DNA of 64,000 bases from contig NC_043966.1 in assembly GCF_902148855.1 (NCBI RefSeq), forward strand, positions 24,169,588 through 24,233,587, read 5' to 3'. This DNA is from Sphaeramia orbicularis. Lineage: Eukaryota > Chordata > Actinopteri > Kurtiformes > Apogonidae. This document shows, piece by piece, positions 13,701-30,200 of this stretch (position 1 is the first letter of the stretch; every line of letters starts with the position of its first letter). The notes under the pieces were generated by a model that was given only the letters and a program-made list of their open reading frames with translations, made no database searches and was not told the origin of the DNA. The translations under genes were made by a program, and so were the position numbers.

Positions 13701-16700
13701 TACCCTGGCATAGTCTGGTGCCGAGCAGCTGGTATCCTTCTGGGCACACACAGGAGAACTTCCCTGGTTCGTTGACACACTGGTACTGGCACAGGTAGCT
13801 TGAATAACTGCACTCATCAATATCTGTCAAATTAAAAGTTCCTCTTTGATAAATTATTCACATTTAAAAGGTTGAATAAGAACAGAGAACAGAGCTTGCT
13901 TTATTCAGTTGAGGTACTATCACATGTGACTTACCGTTACATGCAAAGCCATCGGGCCCCAGCTCATAGCCCTGGTCACAGCGACAGAGGAAGGTGCCAT
14001 AAGTGTTATAACACCTCTGGGAGCAGGGAGCTCCCATATCGCACTCATTCACATCTAAAAGAAGCAAATGGACCAGAAAGACAAACGCAGTCAGCACCTT
14101 AACTAGAGTAACATATTTCATAGAAAAGAGATCATTAATCCCTCGGAAAACTGCTCATTATTTGCATCATCATTCCACAGAAGCTGAGGTCACTTCTTGG
14201 AGTTATTGTCATTGTTACACACAAAAATCTGTGACAAAAAGCTGGACTATTTTTGTCAGTATATTCTCGGTGGTAAAGTCAGCTACAGAAAGACAAAAAG
14301 GCCATACTGGTTTTGTCTGCTTAATGGACTGTACTTGTCTATTTCAACACCATTCTTTGACTTCATGTTCTTTATTACAAATGTTTGTTTGTACAATGTG
14401 GTCATTTGATTAAAAAAAATAAAATAAAAGGACAGTTACAAAACAGAAGTAGAGATGACTTCTTCAGATTGTTTTCTGTTGGACCAAAGAGCCCAAAAAC
14501 AGCAGCTATTTAGTTTAATCTCATAATTTTGTAATCAAATACTGTAAAAAATACTTTTGAGCACTTTATACATAACTACAAAGAATGAATCATTCATTAA
14601 TAAAGACAAGAAACAGAATATTTTCACAATTAAAACCCACTTCACCAAGTCATCATTTCTGGATGTCCTTTAGGAGAGAGGGCAATATGGTTACATAAAT
14701 TGATGTATGACTTTATGTGTAAAAAAAAAAAAAAAAGTACACATGCAGACCTGTGCAAGAAATAGTCTGAGCTTTGCCTTGTGTTATTTCTTTGACCAAA
14801 ACCAATATTCAGATATTTTCTAAGAATCTGGGGGTTGTATGTTATGGGCTTTACTATATATTTGTGGCTTATTCTACTGCAAAGACAATATGGAATATAA
14901 AAGCTCGAAGTTTCATTATGTATAATAAAGGCGTTAGTTAAAAAAAAAATAGTGTGGGCATGAAACAATTACAGAATGTATACTAAATATATTGTGTATA
15001 AAAACTGAACAAAATCTCGGCTGTTTTTATAGTAGGACAATATCCTTGTATTAGTGCATTGTCCGTCATTTGTAATATTATACTGTTTGTAATTACCTGT
15101 TGTGTTATGAAGTTATAGCTGTTTGAACACACAGTTTATGTTTTCCACTAAAAACTCTGCGCAGTGCTCTGTAGCTCCTCTAGCAGCCAAAAAGTATTAC
15201 ATAATTTGCAGCCTGTTCAAGTATTGAAGCCTGACTGAAGTGTTCTGATATGCTACAGTGCAGTAAATGGAAAATTCATCCTACTAAATCAGTTGATCTG
15301 GTATATTCCTCAACAGTAATTAATGTTATCAGTGTCATTGTGTCAAAAATGTGAATGTGATGTAAAACAGTTGTCGTATGTTGCATGATATGTACAAACT
15401 CTGGGTTCTAAATAAAAAATGAAATAAAAGCTGAAGCAGATAAGGACAGTGTAAAACAACATGAAACCTCTTTTCTGTTTCCTCACTGTACTGATCCTTC
15501 ACACTCCATTTGTATATGAATCCATGTACTTTGGTTACTTTCCAGCCGTGTGTAAAGAGAGGAGTTTTGTGGATCTCAGTGGTGAATTCTGCCTGACTGC
15601 ACTTTGTGTGACGGTTGAGTCTTATAATGATCTGAGATGGCGTCACTCACCAATGCAGGACCGGTTGTTTCCTGCCAGCTGGAAGCCTGGTTCACACTGG
15701 CAGGAGAAGGAGCCGGGGACGTTGACACAGCGATGTTGGCAGTATCTGTATCTGCACTCATCAATGTCTACAGGACACAAATACAGAGCCAGCCGAGGGA
15801 GAGTCTGTTAAATGTATCCCCTTAACTATAACTACACCCAGTCCAGTTACTATATTAGGCTGCAGGCTGTCGTTAAAGCACAACTACAGTTTAAAACAAC
15901 CTGGCATTTATTTGAATATAATACTTCGAGTTATATTTAGACAACTGCTGCTTATTACATAAAGGTCTGGAAAAAATTAAGAGACCACTGGTTTTACTAT
16001 TTATATGTATCTGTTTACCCTGGAAATCCTGCACAACACTTTTTCCCAAATTGCAAATAAAATATTGTCATTTAGAAAAATCATTTACAGAAAATGACAT
16101 CGTCAAGGAATGGTGCAGTGTTTTCAGAACTCAGATAATGCAAATAAAACATGTTCATATGCATTTTAAACAAAACATTGCTTATGTTTTTTCCTCAGGA
16201 TGACCTCAGAGATCAATATTAGGTTCAATAATCCTGATTTTCAATCTCAGCTTCCATGTTGTCTTTTTCACTTTGCTGTTGATGCTTCTAGTCGTCCCTG
16301 AGGCAACAATAAAAGCACCTCGGCTTTGTTTAATGACTTGTAACATCTGTCTCAGCCTGGTGACATTCCAGGGTTTTTCATTAAAATTTGTTGTGGTCTC
16401 AATTTTTTCCACAGCTGTATTATTTGGCTGTATATATTTTGTTGTATTTTTCACTGATACGGTTTGATCTGCATTAACTTAAATACAATTTCATTATCTC
16501 CTCTGTGACTGGTTATTACATTCTTAGATGAGTTTGTAGAAGAGCAACACCCCTTCACTTATTATTTTGGTAATGACTGGACAGTAATAACATAAATTAT
16601 ATTATTAAATTACTTTATAATCTATATTATAAATTATAAAGTATCGACATAAATTAGAGTGGACTGTTGAGCATACATTTTCCTCCTTTGACCAAATGAG

Positions 16701-19700
16701 AACTTAAAAAAGCCAGAAGACAATAAAACAATATGGACATTGTCAACAAGGATAAAATATATATATATATAAAAAACTAAACAAAAAAAAACAACAGACA
16801 TTTAGTGTTTCGACACACATATATGAAGAAATAAAGCTATATCACTTTTAAATTTGTCTTTGAGTAAAGATAAATGTAGTTTAAAATCATTTATACGTCA
16901 AACAAAACAAAGCCAACGGTACTATTAGCCCTTGTACTACAGTGGATGCATAATTTTACACATTTTAAAAAATAATAAAGCTTAATTCTCTCTGCTCACT
17001 ATTCATTACCTGTTTATGGGAATTTCTGTGGTTGGTTAGGTTGTTGTTTTTTGTATAAACCATGTTGGGAGTAAAGGAAAGGTGTGTATTTCATTTTACC
17101 TGTTAACCATATCTAAAGAAATACAAAATGTCTTATTTGACATAAAATGACAATCTGAATTATGCATTTGATATATTTCCAATACACAAATATAAATTTT
17201 TGTAGTTTTTAATGACATAATCGATCTTGTTTTTGTATATATGTATAATGACTGATTAAATATGCATTTTATCATTGAAATACAGCCCATATCTGTCTAT
17301 ATGTTGCTCTCCTGATGTCTTCTTTTTTAATGTTCATTAAAAAATAAATTGAAAAAAAAAAGGATAAATGCAGATGATCTCACCGATACACTCTGTGCCG
17401 ACCTTGCGGTAACCGTCTGGACACTGGCAGGTGAAGGCTCCCAGTGTGTTGATGCACTGCTGACTTGGCTGACAGTCATGTTCTTCTCGTTCACACTCGT
17501 CGATATCTGTTTTTGTGGGTTCAGACACACACACACACGCCTGTATAAATGCTATCGTGAGCAACCACAGCCTCACTTATTGTAACTGTCAGGGGGCAGA
17601 TGACGGGGACTCTGCTCCTCATTTGCACCCGACAGCTGAGCCTGATGGTGAGATGAACACCTCACCGTCCTCCAGCACAAGTAGCTTTCATTCTCTAACT
17701 GTGGTTTTTAAAATGCAGCAGCTGTCCTTGTGTAAATTCCTCCAAATTCTTGTCTGTATGTCTGTCTGTCTGTCTGTCTGTCTAGCCCCCCGTGGACACC
17801 CACTCATACCCACACAGGCTGTGACTTGCTGCCTCCAGTCCTGTCCTAACACCTGCTATGGCCACCTGTCCCCCACAATCTGCAGCCACTGTCAATAAAT
17901 TTACACAATCACACACGCAGACGCACAAACATACTTAATGATCACTCATCCTGTGGCCACCTGTCCACCTCCAGCCCCCAGACTTACAAAACTAACCACT
18001 AACCAGACACCCACCAACGCAGCTGTCTCCCTGTGGCTCGTAGCCCAAAGGGCAGGGGTTAAAGGGCTCCGTGGGCGCAATGGGAGGCTCTGGGGCCGGG
18101 ATGACTGAGGCAGAGCGGGGAAGACACAGGTATCCTCCGTAGTGGTTGAAGCACTTCATCTCCCCCTTACAGGCATCAGGGATCGTTTCACACTCATTTA
18201 TGTCTGAAGGGAGACACAGACAGGTAGTTAGGTCAAAGAACTGCAAGCTAATATAACATTCTATTGTTGCACCAGAGTTAAACCCCTGCTATGTCAGACT
18301 GAAATCTGTCGTCAAAAAGAACCACCTCTGTGCTTCTACTGCATGTACAAATAAAACAGATGGAACAGAGGGAAAAGATTATCGAAACTGTGATTACCTC
18401 TGCCAAGGAGGTTGTGTCATCACTTCATCTTTCTGTCAGCACATTATGCAAAAACTACTGCAGGAATTTTCATGAAACTTGTTGGAAGAGTAGGGCAATG
18501 GGCCAAGGATGAACCCCTTAAATTGTGGTTCCATAATCCAGGAGAACTTAGAACAATTTAGGATAGTAGTAAACAAAACTGGCACAGACTAACAAATTAG
18601 AATTAAGACCTTCGTTAGTAACAGTCTGTTGCATTAACCAGTGGTACCAACTGACAAAAAGAAAGAAAACATAGATCATAACTGGTGGTTTGTTTGTGGT
18701 TTAACAATATTATGTAATGAGAAATTAGAGGGTTAATTATCTTTAAAAGACTACAGGAAAAGCAATCATTCATGTTTGGTTTTTGATTTCAGTTTATTTT
18801 TGGAATTAATTTTATTACTCAGTTTTGTAGTTTTAGTCCATTTTTAATCATTCTTTAATATTTTCCTCTTATTGCTATCTTATTTTACTAGTTTTTTCTT
18901 TTTTACCTTTTTCTATTGTTTATGTAACCCACACAGAATTGTCCTACCATATGAAATGTGCTATATGAATTCATGTTCATTGATGTGAAGTGATAAAGTT
19001 TTGCACAGTTTTTTATTAAATTCAGTAGCTAATTTAAGTTTTTTGGGCATTTTGAGGAAAAGCTTGATTTATGAAAGCTGAAGGAATGATTGCATGACAT
19101 GAAAAATTATTTACAAAACCATTGTTTCTTAAAGGTCTCATATTGTGACTGACACACCATGAACCATTAACACGTGAGGAAAATTAACCTATATTTACTT
19201 GACATTCTGTTTCTTTGGACTCCTGTTATTAGATATTATATTATGTCTTGACAAATAAAATTACTTTTCATTGTTAGTCTTAGTTCTCATTAACTTTGTT
19301 AATCAGGTTGCTGAATGGGACTAAATGGTCTTTACCTTTGCAGTGTTCAGTCTGAGGGTCCCAGTGATATCCATCTGTGCATTCCTACAAAGAGCACAAA
19401 GAAAATGAGAAGAGTGTGAGAAACTGATGGAAAGAAAATTGTGAAGAGACCCTCTGAGCCAAGAAGTTGCAAAATATGTTCATAAGACATAATAAATTCC
19501 CGCTGGCAGGACATGAAAAAAAAATCAAGAGGATGATAGAGCAGCTTGTTTTGTCTGTGTTCATATAGCAGCAGTTAAGCCAAACAGAAAAGAACTTTGC
19601 TGGTGCAAAAGGATGTGTGACATTTTAAACTACTTTCCTTCAGCCAAATGTCACTTTAAACAGAAATATTTTAAGGCCACTGTTTGGAAAAAGAGTTATT

Positions 19701-20110
19701 ATCATTCTGGGAAAAACCTGCACGGAAAATAAAACTGAGGCCTAAAGAAACATGGAATTAAAACTAAAATTACCCCCAGCTACAGCTCCTATAAAATATT
19801 GGAAAGGAAATACAGCTGTGGAACAGTGAAGCAGTAGATGAAGGGCAAGAAATGAGAGAAGGGGAATTTAGGCCAACACTTGAGAACCAAAAAAAGTATT
19901 GAGTCAAATTTATGACATACGGGGTAAAAGAAAGGAGGAAAAGATGTTACAACAAATAAAGGAGTGTGAGAAAATGAGAAGGAGATGGAGGGAGTCATGC
20001 ATCCTTACCGTGTAGGTGTCACTTTCTGTAGGAGGCTGTGAAATAGCACTGCGAAGGAGCACAGACACACATATGCACACGCACAAGATTGACACACAGG
20101 CACCCTGCAT
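10714..20110 (-). CDS. efemp2: Fibulin-4 (EGF-containing fibulin-like extracellular matrix protein 2)
   Basis: Secreted matrix glycoprotein; in vertebrates fibulin-4 binds lysyl oxidase and tropoelastin and is needed for elastic-fibre assembly. Coding exons (5' to 3'): 20110-20009, 19384-19336, 18203-18015, 17506-17384, 15767-15651, 14054-13935, 13823-13704, 13522-13396, 12884-12689, 10887-10714. All introns are GT-AG, phases close, giving 438 aa (human 443). Residues 1-34 hold a Cys/Val-rich signal peptide ([15 protein letters not shown]). Residues 51-113 are the first, atypical cbEGF with a Pro-rich insert, as in fibulin-4. Five further cbEGF-type modules follow at 114-316, each opening D-I/V-N/D-E-C, mostly one per exon. 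The C-terminal fibulin domain (about 317-438) ends VGPYTF. The start ATG lies in one continuous frame with TESDTYT and aligns with the human N-terminus. Fish have efemp2a and efemp2b; I cannot say which this is. The 5' untranslated exon is not located. Confidence 0.95.
11115..11531. mobile_element. TTAA-flanked (piggyBac-type) MITE, family 3, in the last efemp2 intron
   Basis: TTAA flanks at 11111-11114 and 11532-11535. The termini share 13 identical inverted bases, CCCTTTAACCCCT. The 417-bp interior has no coding frame of note. It lies in the intron between 10888 and 12688. Confidence 0.65.
15962..16417. mobile_element. Non-autonomous Tc1/mariner-type element in an efemp2 intron
   Basis: The ends are inverted repeats: the left reads AAGGTCTGGAAAAAATTAAG and the right, inverted, CAGCTGTGGAAAAAATTGAG, both running into AGACCAC. 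TA dinucleotides flank both ends (15960-15961, 16418-16419). The 456-bp body is AT-rich with no transposase recognisable to me. Terminal divergence suggests it is older than the mariner at 2125-2674. Confidence 0.6.
17749..17785 (+). repeat. (TCTG)n microsatellite in an efemp2 intron
   Basis: Repeated TCTG units with one ATG interruption, inside the intron between 17507 and 18014. Confidence 0.8.
18396..18530 (+). repeat. Interspersed repeat fragment (gcCAAGGAGG family)
   Basis: It begins ACCTCTGCCAAGGAGGTT and runs through 'catgaaacttgttggaagagtagggca'-type sequence, split here only for description. The same core recurs at 21488-21545 and, more weakly, at 37655-37715. This is a widespread animal interspersed repeat of uncertain class, lying in the intron between 18204 and 19335. 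Confidence 0.5.
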
Positions 20111-21454
20111 ACTAATGCACTAATTGACAGGAGACAGCACAGGAACACACGTACAACACAAACATGCACACAAACCCACACACACACATACACACACACA
20201 TACAACTAACACACAGGTAGCGACGCCTTAAAGGTGACAGGGGGCTGGTTTGTGAAATGCAGAGCAGCCAAGTGGCAGATCTGTACAAAGAAAGTGGAAA
20301 AAGACATTAAAATAGAAACATTAGTAACTCTGAAATCAAATAATAAAATGCTTCAATTCAGTCTCGGCCCACGCTGCAGTGTTGTCAGGCTCGGTGCTGT
20401 AAGCTATTCCAACAGCTGAAATGGATAAATCAACTCGGAGCAAAGCACTACAGCCAATTTTTAAGAAGAAAGTCAGAACACAAACTGTTGGCTTTTTGGA
20501 TTTGGTTCACTGTTTGTCAACCAGACAGTTCCCCCTTGATCCCAGGAAGAATAAATGGAATGAATCACTCTGCAAGGTAAAAACATAAACATTGTGACGT
20601 ACTCCATCCTTCGGCTGAAAATAACACAGTCAACATCACAGAAATACTTTCATATTGGCTCCTCACAGAAAGGCCTCTGTGTCTGCAGACTGGCACACTA
20701 CAACTCACAGGAATTATAGTCTCAGTAACGGCCGCCTCCAGAGGCTCAGCTCTCGCAGCAGCAGTGGCGAAACTGAGCACATAAATCCAGGTTACTCGCA
20801 CATTTTACAGCAGCATCTCATGTTCAGCTGCCTCAGTTTCACAGATAAACTTCTAAACTTGAATGTGTCTGTGTGAAGAAGGATACCACTAATGTGCAAG
20901 TGTTTTTGTTTGAAGTACATAGTTTGAAGTTTATAGTCCATTTCTCTCTGAAGTAAAACATTTGAGATTATTTTATACTTAAAGATCAATCAGAGCTTTG
21001 AACCTTTTCATGGTGAGAATCAGCATTAACATCACAAAACACACTTGTCTGATCTACAGCACAAAAAATACCAAAGATATTTACTAGATTACATGATAAA
21101 TTTACAACATAGCTTTTTATACATTATCACATAATAATTAAATCAAAAAACAATTTACCTAATGTTACTTCATTAAACTGACATAGCACCATGATGACCA
21201 GAACACCACCTTTGACATATGGTATCTTCTACAGTGGACAGTTATATATCTAAATCATAGAAAAAGGGACAACACTTACATTCCGTATTCAGCATATTGT
21301 TGTTCCTGTATGTTTCTTGGGAAAAATTAATTGATGTATGGACAACATTTATGAAGGTGCTGAAGTACTATGCAAAACCAGTTTGACTTGGTAAAAAAAA
21401 AAAAAAAAAAAACTGCCACAAACCATTACAAAGTAGCACAAAATATTATGAAAA
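20111..21454. other. efemp2 5' side, no coding exon seen
   Basis: CA-rich sequence at 20155-20215 lies just upstream of the efemp2 ATG. A minus-strand splice acceptor-like ctcctgtcaattag ends about 9 bases before the ATG, so an upstream 5' untranslated exon is likely. One candidate donor (GAG/GTGAGA, minus) is at 25144/25145. Neither is proven. Confidence 0.35.
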
Positions 21455-24120
<2,666 letters not shown>

Positions 24121-24612
24121 CAGGGGTCTGCAGCCCACCACTCGTGAGCCACATGCGGCTCTTTAGCCCCTCTGCAGTGGCTCCCTCTCCACTTTATCAA
24201 AACAACATATGGAAATTAATCATTTTTTAACTTTTTGCTACTATTATCTAACACCTAAAGCCATTCATACTTCAACAAATTGTAAAAATATATACCTTTA
24301 TGCCCCAAATAAAAAAAATTCATTAAAGAGCAGATCATTTACAATTGCATAATCTCAGTTACAATACTTGAGTGGGTTCCTTCCTGTGCCACCTATGGGT
24401 TCAGAAGACAAGAGAGCTCTTTTGGGAAAGAAGAATTTAATAGTGGATTGACAGATTGTTTCAGCACACTGCTGTGCAGGTAGGCTATTTTAGGCTGAAT
24501 AGGCAGGCGTACCTGGATTTAAAGGGTTCAAATAGTTTTGTGGTTCTAGACAGATTTTTTTTCCCTTTCTGCCCAAAAATGTCTGTGCCGGCGGTTGCCA
24601 AGCCTCGTCTTC
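24121..24612 (+). mobile_element. Probable diverged hAT-type element
   Basis: It starts CAGGGGTCTGCAGCCC and continues with 'ccacatgcggctctttagcc', the start of a common fish hAT-derived repeat. The other end near 24593-24607 (ggttgccaagcctcg) resembles the expected inverted terminus, ggttgccgacccctg. No 8-bp duplication could be confirmed and there is no coding frame. Confidence 0.45.
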
Positions 24613-27024
24613 AAGGAACATCTTCCCGATGTTATTAGAAACCCATCTGACTCATTACAGTGATGGTGGACCTGTCACATGAAATCTATTAGGAGCACAC
24701 TGCACTAACAGTAATAAAACATGCTCTTAACAATTAGTGAGGCTTACAATGTGACGTCAGGTTTCTAGAGAGACTGTGTTTGTAGCTGTTGCTGGCACCT
24801 GTTTCTCTGTGGCTTCACCTAAAAAGTCATGCAGCAACTTTTCCTCTACTCAGACAAAACCAAGATTGTGACACTGATTTTAAATGTCATACAAGAGGGA
24901 TGAGTTGGAAGAATTTTGCAATATACTGTACATGTCTTGTGAGTCATTGCCTCTCTTCCTGTCTACCCCCCTATTACAGTTCCTGAAAGACAGAGCCAAA
25001 CAGCAAACTCCACAGACTCTAGGCCACGTTATATTGGTTCGTGTCAGCAGCCAAGCCTAGCTGGGAGTAGAGCAGAGCAGAGCAGTGGTGCAACTGTGAC
25101 GTGTATGGCCTGTACCAGAAAAGCGGGTAAGAGGTACATCTCACCTCGCCAACTTCTTCTAATACTCCTGCAAACATGATCTGGCAGTTCACCATTTCAA
25201 ACTAATGAGTTCATACACAGATGTCAGACATTAAAGAAACACAAGAGAACTCACAGATGAGCCTTCACGATGGTGTTGTCTGTCCCTCTGTCTCCGGCTG
25301 TGATCGGCCCGGCTGAGTTGGCGTACAGAAGTGGTCCCTTAACTCCTGCCTGTATGACCCTGAGAGAGTGAGTGGGGAGACCGACAGCTGGAGCAGCTGA
25401 ACACATGCAGAGGGAGGGAGAGAGCGACAGAGAAGGAGAGAGAGAGAGGGAGAGGGAGGAGAGAGGGACAGCCCATTCTTACCCCCCCTCTGGCCCCCTG
25501 CACTGCCATCCTCCACTCCCCAAACCCCCTCTCCCTGACCCCCCAGGATGCAAATTCCTGGTCTGCGGCCCAAATACCAAAATTCCGAATCCGTCCAAAT
25601 CGCAGGCGGAACAACAACTCACAGATTCACACACATATGCCACCCCCCCCCCCATCTTCTTACCCAATGCCCCCTCTTACTGGTCCCACAACACACCTGG
25701 TTTCATTTAAACTAAACCCCCGCAAAACCCCCAAGCTCTCCCACCCTTTCTCCCTCCCTTTTCCCATTTACCCCCCATCTATCTATACTTGCCTGCCCCC
25801 ATCTTTTTTTTTTTTTTCCATAAAGCAACTAAAGCCTTCGCTCTCGTCCAATCTGACATGCAGGATATTTATAGCTTGGGAGAGAGAAGTTAATGGAATG
25901 TGGACAAAAATTAGAGAGTGGAAGAGAGTGTGGAGACCTACTCGGAAAATTTGTCAGCTCGGAGTGAAGCGGTGGCACTGGATTAAAAACACTGAAAATA
26001 AACCATCCATATTTTTGACCAGCGCTTCTGTTTTGCTGCTCTCTGTTTGTACATGACTAATCCATTACTGCCCTTAGAATCATTTCCGGCAGTGTTTTTG
26101 CATCTGTTATGTTGCAAAACATTTAAACTGTTGCTTAATCCACTTAAACTTCAGAGATTTAAGTCAGACACAAAAAGAATGAAGATAAGATATTAAGAAA
26201 AGGGGCAGGTAATTTAAGGTTCTTTCTTCTTCTTGCTACTATTTTAGTCATGGAATGTGGATAAGTAGTTTGGATTATATTGTATTATTTGTTTATGAAG
26301 TTGTCTCTGGAATTTATACACAGAAATGAGTGAAATAAATTGAAGTGAACTGAAAACATATTCTAGCAGCTCAATAACATAATTGCAGCCTCATTTGAAG
26401 GCATTTAAACATTTAACGCCCATTACAAAATGATTGCCCACATTAAAACTTTACAACAAAACATTTTTAGAAGCCATGCTAGTCAGCATCTTTTTTTCTT
26501 TTTTTCAGAGCTTTTATAGTATTTGTTTAATTGCTCTATTTTTCTCAGTGTAACAGAGCAGTGTTGGGGGTATGAACCTTTGTTTAGCTTCAGCCTGTTT
26601 ATCTGTCCTTGCTTTCTGGGAGGTGGTAGAGATGGCAGCTGTCATTACAGGGGATGTTGTTAAAAATCACACTGAGAAACCCCCATGTTGGACCAACTGT
26701 GCCGCCCAGGTCGCTCCTGTATTCCATGACCACACATGAGCATCTCACACTCTCCTTGAGGTCCAATTCATGACACTTGAGAGGTGGTGATCTTATTTTT
26801 TAGTGTAATACACTAAAAAAGTCTTTTCTGAGTACTGGGAGCCTCCTAAGACTTTATAAATGCCTTCTGTCTCGCTACGTGACTTTTACTTCTTTCGACT
26901 CTCGATCCAAGACTCATGAGATCAATAAATTTTGCGTCTTGGATGAGTTAATGATGGCATCTTTTTGACATAAAGCTAACGTAAAACAGAGTGACTTTTT
27001 AAAATAACATAAAACAGAATGACA
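24613..27024. other. Intergenic between fibp and efemp2, no gene seen
   Basis: Contains a GA-rich/CT-rich low-complexity zone at 25400-25550, a C run at 25639-25651 and a short inverted repeat (tccaagac / gtcttgga) near 26907-26942. The GC-rich zone at 25260-25620 could be the efemp2 promoter, which is inference only. Confidence 0.4.
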
Positions 27025-27043
27025 TGGATGTAAATCTGTGCAA

Positions 27044-27049
27044 TTTATT
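27044..27049 (-). terminator. fibp: Candidate fibp poly(A) signal
   Basis: AATAAA on the minus strand about 180 bases past the fibp stop, giving a short 3' untranslated region of about 27025-27228. Confidence 0.5.
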
Positions 27050-27228
27050 TACAAACAAATTTACAGACACTGCAAGGACACTAGAAGTGTACATTGTGGT
27101 GCTGAAAGTGAATAAACAGGTTTAGACACCAGAATTCATCAGTGATGATGAAATGGGAGGAAAGAAAAGCATAAACTATGAGGCGACGATAACGGCCTCA
27201 GTGAGGGAAGCAGGCGGAAACAAACCAG

Positions 27229-30200
27229 TCAGTCATGATACATTTTGAAGATACAGCTTTTTATGACGCCCATGTATCGGTCCCACACAACTTGATGTCT
27301 GATAGACAGAAAGAGACAAAGAAAGAGAGAAAATAAAGTGTAAGTTCTTGGAGCAAAAGCATACTGAAATTTGCGTCATGACAAATTGTAATTGTGAAAT
27401 CTGGGTGACGAGAGTGAGTGAGGCAATCTTTGCTGTGTGTGATAGGTAGGAGGGGGGTCTATGTTTCTTTTTATGAATATCTCTTTGTTAAGCATGTAGT
27501 GGTGCAGGGCTGTGTAAACCCTTAACTACATTCCAGAGTGTTTGCATGAGAAACAAGGTAACTACAGTTTAGAAAATCAGGGGCGAGATAGGGTGACTCC
27601 CACTGGTAGAAAAGGGGCGCCAATATCAGGACTCTTACATACCAACCTCACCCGAACACTCAGGCAGCAATTAATGAGAGCCAAGGTCTATATTCTTATT
27701 TGGTTAGTGGTATGTTTTCACAAAGTCCTCTATATCATGACTGTATTTTTAGCACAGGAGCCTCTTGGGAATCGATAACGTCAACCCCGACAGGGCTGGT
27801 GCCAAATTCTACCTGATAAGATCCATAGAATAAAAGCACATTCATCTCAAATCTTAAAGGTCAATAAATGTTTGAATTTGAAGATTTTTTTTATTATTGA
27901 TATTAGATCTAAGAGCAAAATTATAATGGCACAATTATTGATGTAAAGCATTAAGATAAATACTTCAATCTTATAAATTGTTGTGTTTATTTATTTTTGA
28001 GAAGCTCAAAGGGAATATTATTTTTGTCAGGGAAATGAACCTTAAATGAATGGACTCAATCAAGACCTGTTTTCTTTCTTTACAGTTTGAAATACAAGTC
28101 AAAAATGCGTTATTTTCATGGAAAATTACAGTTTTGATTTACTTCCGAGTTGTACCTCTATATTATGCCTGAGCAATATATCAAGTTAATTTGATTAATT
28201 AAGATTTGTTGTTGAACAATGAGGAAAAATGTCTAAATCATTAAAAATCAGGATTAATGCTTCATATGGAGACCTTCACTGCTCAGTAAAAGCTCAAAAT
28301 CCAACCGGTTTGTTGTAATAAATTGACTACGAATGTTTCTCTAGTCATTGCTTAACGGTAATGCATCATTTTTGAGCAAATGATGCACAGTGAAAGTGGT
28401 TTTTGTGACTGTTGTTTGTTGACATTAGGCTAAACATATACTGTACTTCCTATACTTCAGTAAAGTTTTAATAACGTACAGTCATGATGTTCACACAGAT
28501 AAAAGATAGTATCCTACTATAGCCTCTGTCATAGTTGGATAGTGCCACTTGTCCTCTGATTTGTTTTTCCGTCTTTGTTTACTCCTTACTTGGTGCCTCA
28601 TATTGTGAAAAATAAAATGATAAGAAAGAGCATTTCTACTCACTTGAATGTGTCAAGTATGTGTGCAGAGTTGGTGTAGTGAGTGAGGTAGAGTCTCATG
28701 TCAGCAGCTGTCCATCGGTCTGAACGGCAAGGCTCAATAAACTAGGAGAGGAAAGAAGGGGAGGGACCATTAAAATCACACCTTCTCAAAGGCAGATGTC
28801 AGTGGTCTGGTGGTCAATTTGTCTTTCTGTAAAACTATGATTAGAAGGGGGGAAAAAAAAAAAAAGAAAATCACACCTTTTCCACAAGATCGATGAAGAA
28901 ATCTCTGACATCTTTTGTGTTTGTTAACTTTGCAGCAATGTTGACCAGACCTCGAGAAAGATTCTACAAAACAAGATGAATTTCATTAATAAAAGCCTGC
29001 TGTCTGTTATAATTATGATACTTATTTTCAGGGTTACAATTAAAACTTGTCATTCTCTCCTTCCAACAGTTGGTTGACTATATTTAGTAAATAAGGTAAT
29101 GTTTCTTACCTTGAAATTAGCCTCCATCTCATTAAAAGCTTTAGTCTTTCCTCTTAGAGCTGTACAGACCAGACTTAACAGATGTGAAAGGAAAAAGGAG
29201 ATAAATTAAAACTGAAGTTGAACTTTTTAGTTGACTATTAGCACATGGAATTTGTGTTAGTCACCTTTTATGTTGGTCCAGCAGGTCTTTGTCTGTTATT
29301 AAAATCTTCAGTTCTTTCAACTCTTGCAAAAATTCTTTATCAAGATCAACATCCATGTCTTCCACCATGTTATCTACAATGAACAGTCAAGTTACCGTCA
29401 TGTCACTTCACTGAAGGCCATCATTAGTAGCACTTGTTTCCTACTTGATTCAAACTATTTCTAGACACATAACTATTTTGTTTACAGACACAAACCCTGG
29501 AGGACCTCTGGTGGTCAACAGGCCTCACTGACAGAGCCACTACTTTAAATGTTTTCCCTAAATGGTTTACCAAAATCAAAACAACACAATGAATTTAAGT
29601 GTGCCATGTTCTTTGTACTGGATTTGTCTCCCAGTCATCAGTCTCATCTTATTTTTTTGTCAAGTGTGTTACTCATGTAATGCACTGGAATAACACTTAC
29701 AAAAACCCAATTAAAGCCTTTGCATTTGATTCATATTTCTGTTGAATGATTCACACAGATCTGTAATATGTCAGAAAAGAAACAGCAACAAAAATACCCA
29801 TGAAAGTGACAGAAATTGCTCACCAACAGCACCAACTGTCCAGTTGTTGATAAGCTGCCCAGCACAGAAAGCAAAGTCCTGGAAAGTGAGATACTGCAGC
29901 TTTCTTTTTCCTGTCTCAAAGCGGTTATTTGCAAAGAAAACAATGGCGGCATAATCTCTGCAATAAAAAGTAGCCACTCTTTAGAAGACAAATTAAAATG
30001 ACACAAACTGAATTTTGTTTGGGAAGTAAAACTGATCTGAAAGGCTTGTTCCTCTTACCGTGCCAGTTTGTCAGACAGAAGAAAATGCTGACGAATGTTC
30101 TCCACCAGGGGTCCCTTCAGCTCTTCCACAACTTTGAGAACACGCTTGAAGTTATCAAACTGAAATTGAACACATGATCAATAGATTTATAGAAAGTAAC

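Noticed and set aside
20565-20801. Minus-strand open frame starting MRVTWIYVLSFATAAARAEP as the efemp2 signal exon
   Set aside because: It has a hydrophobic start, but no donor in the needed phase was seen. The frame at 20110-20009 already joins a signal peptide directly to TESDTYT without an extra intron.
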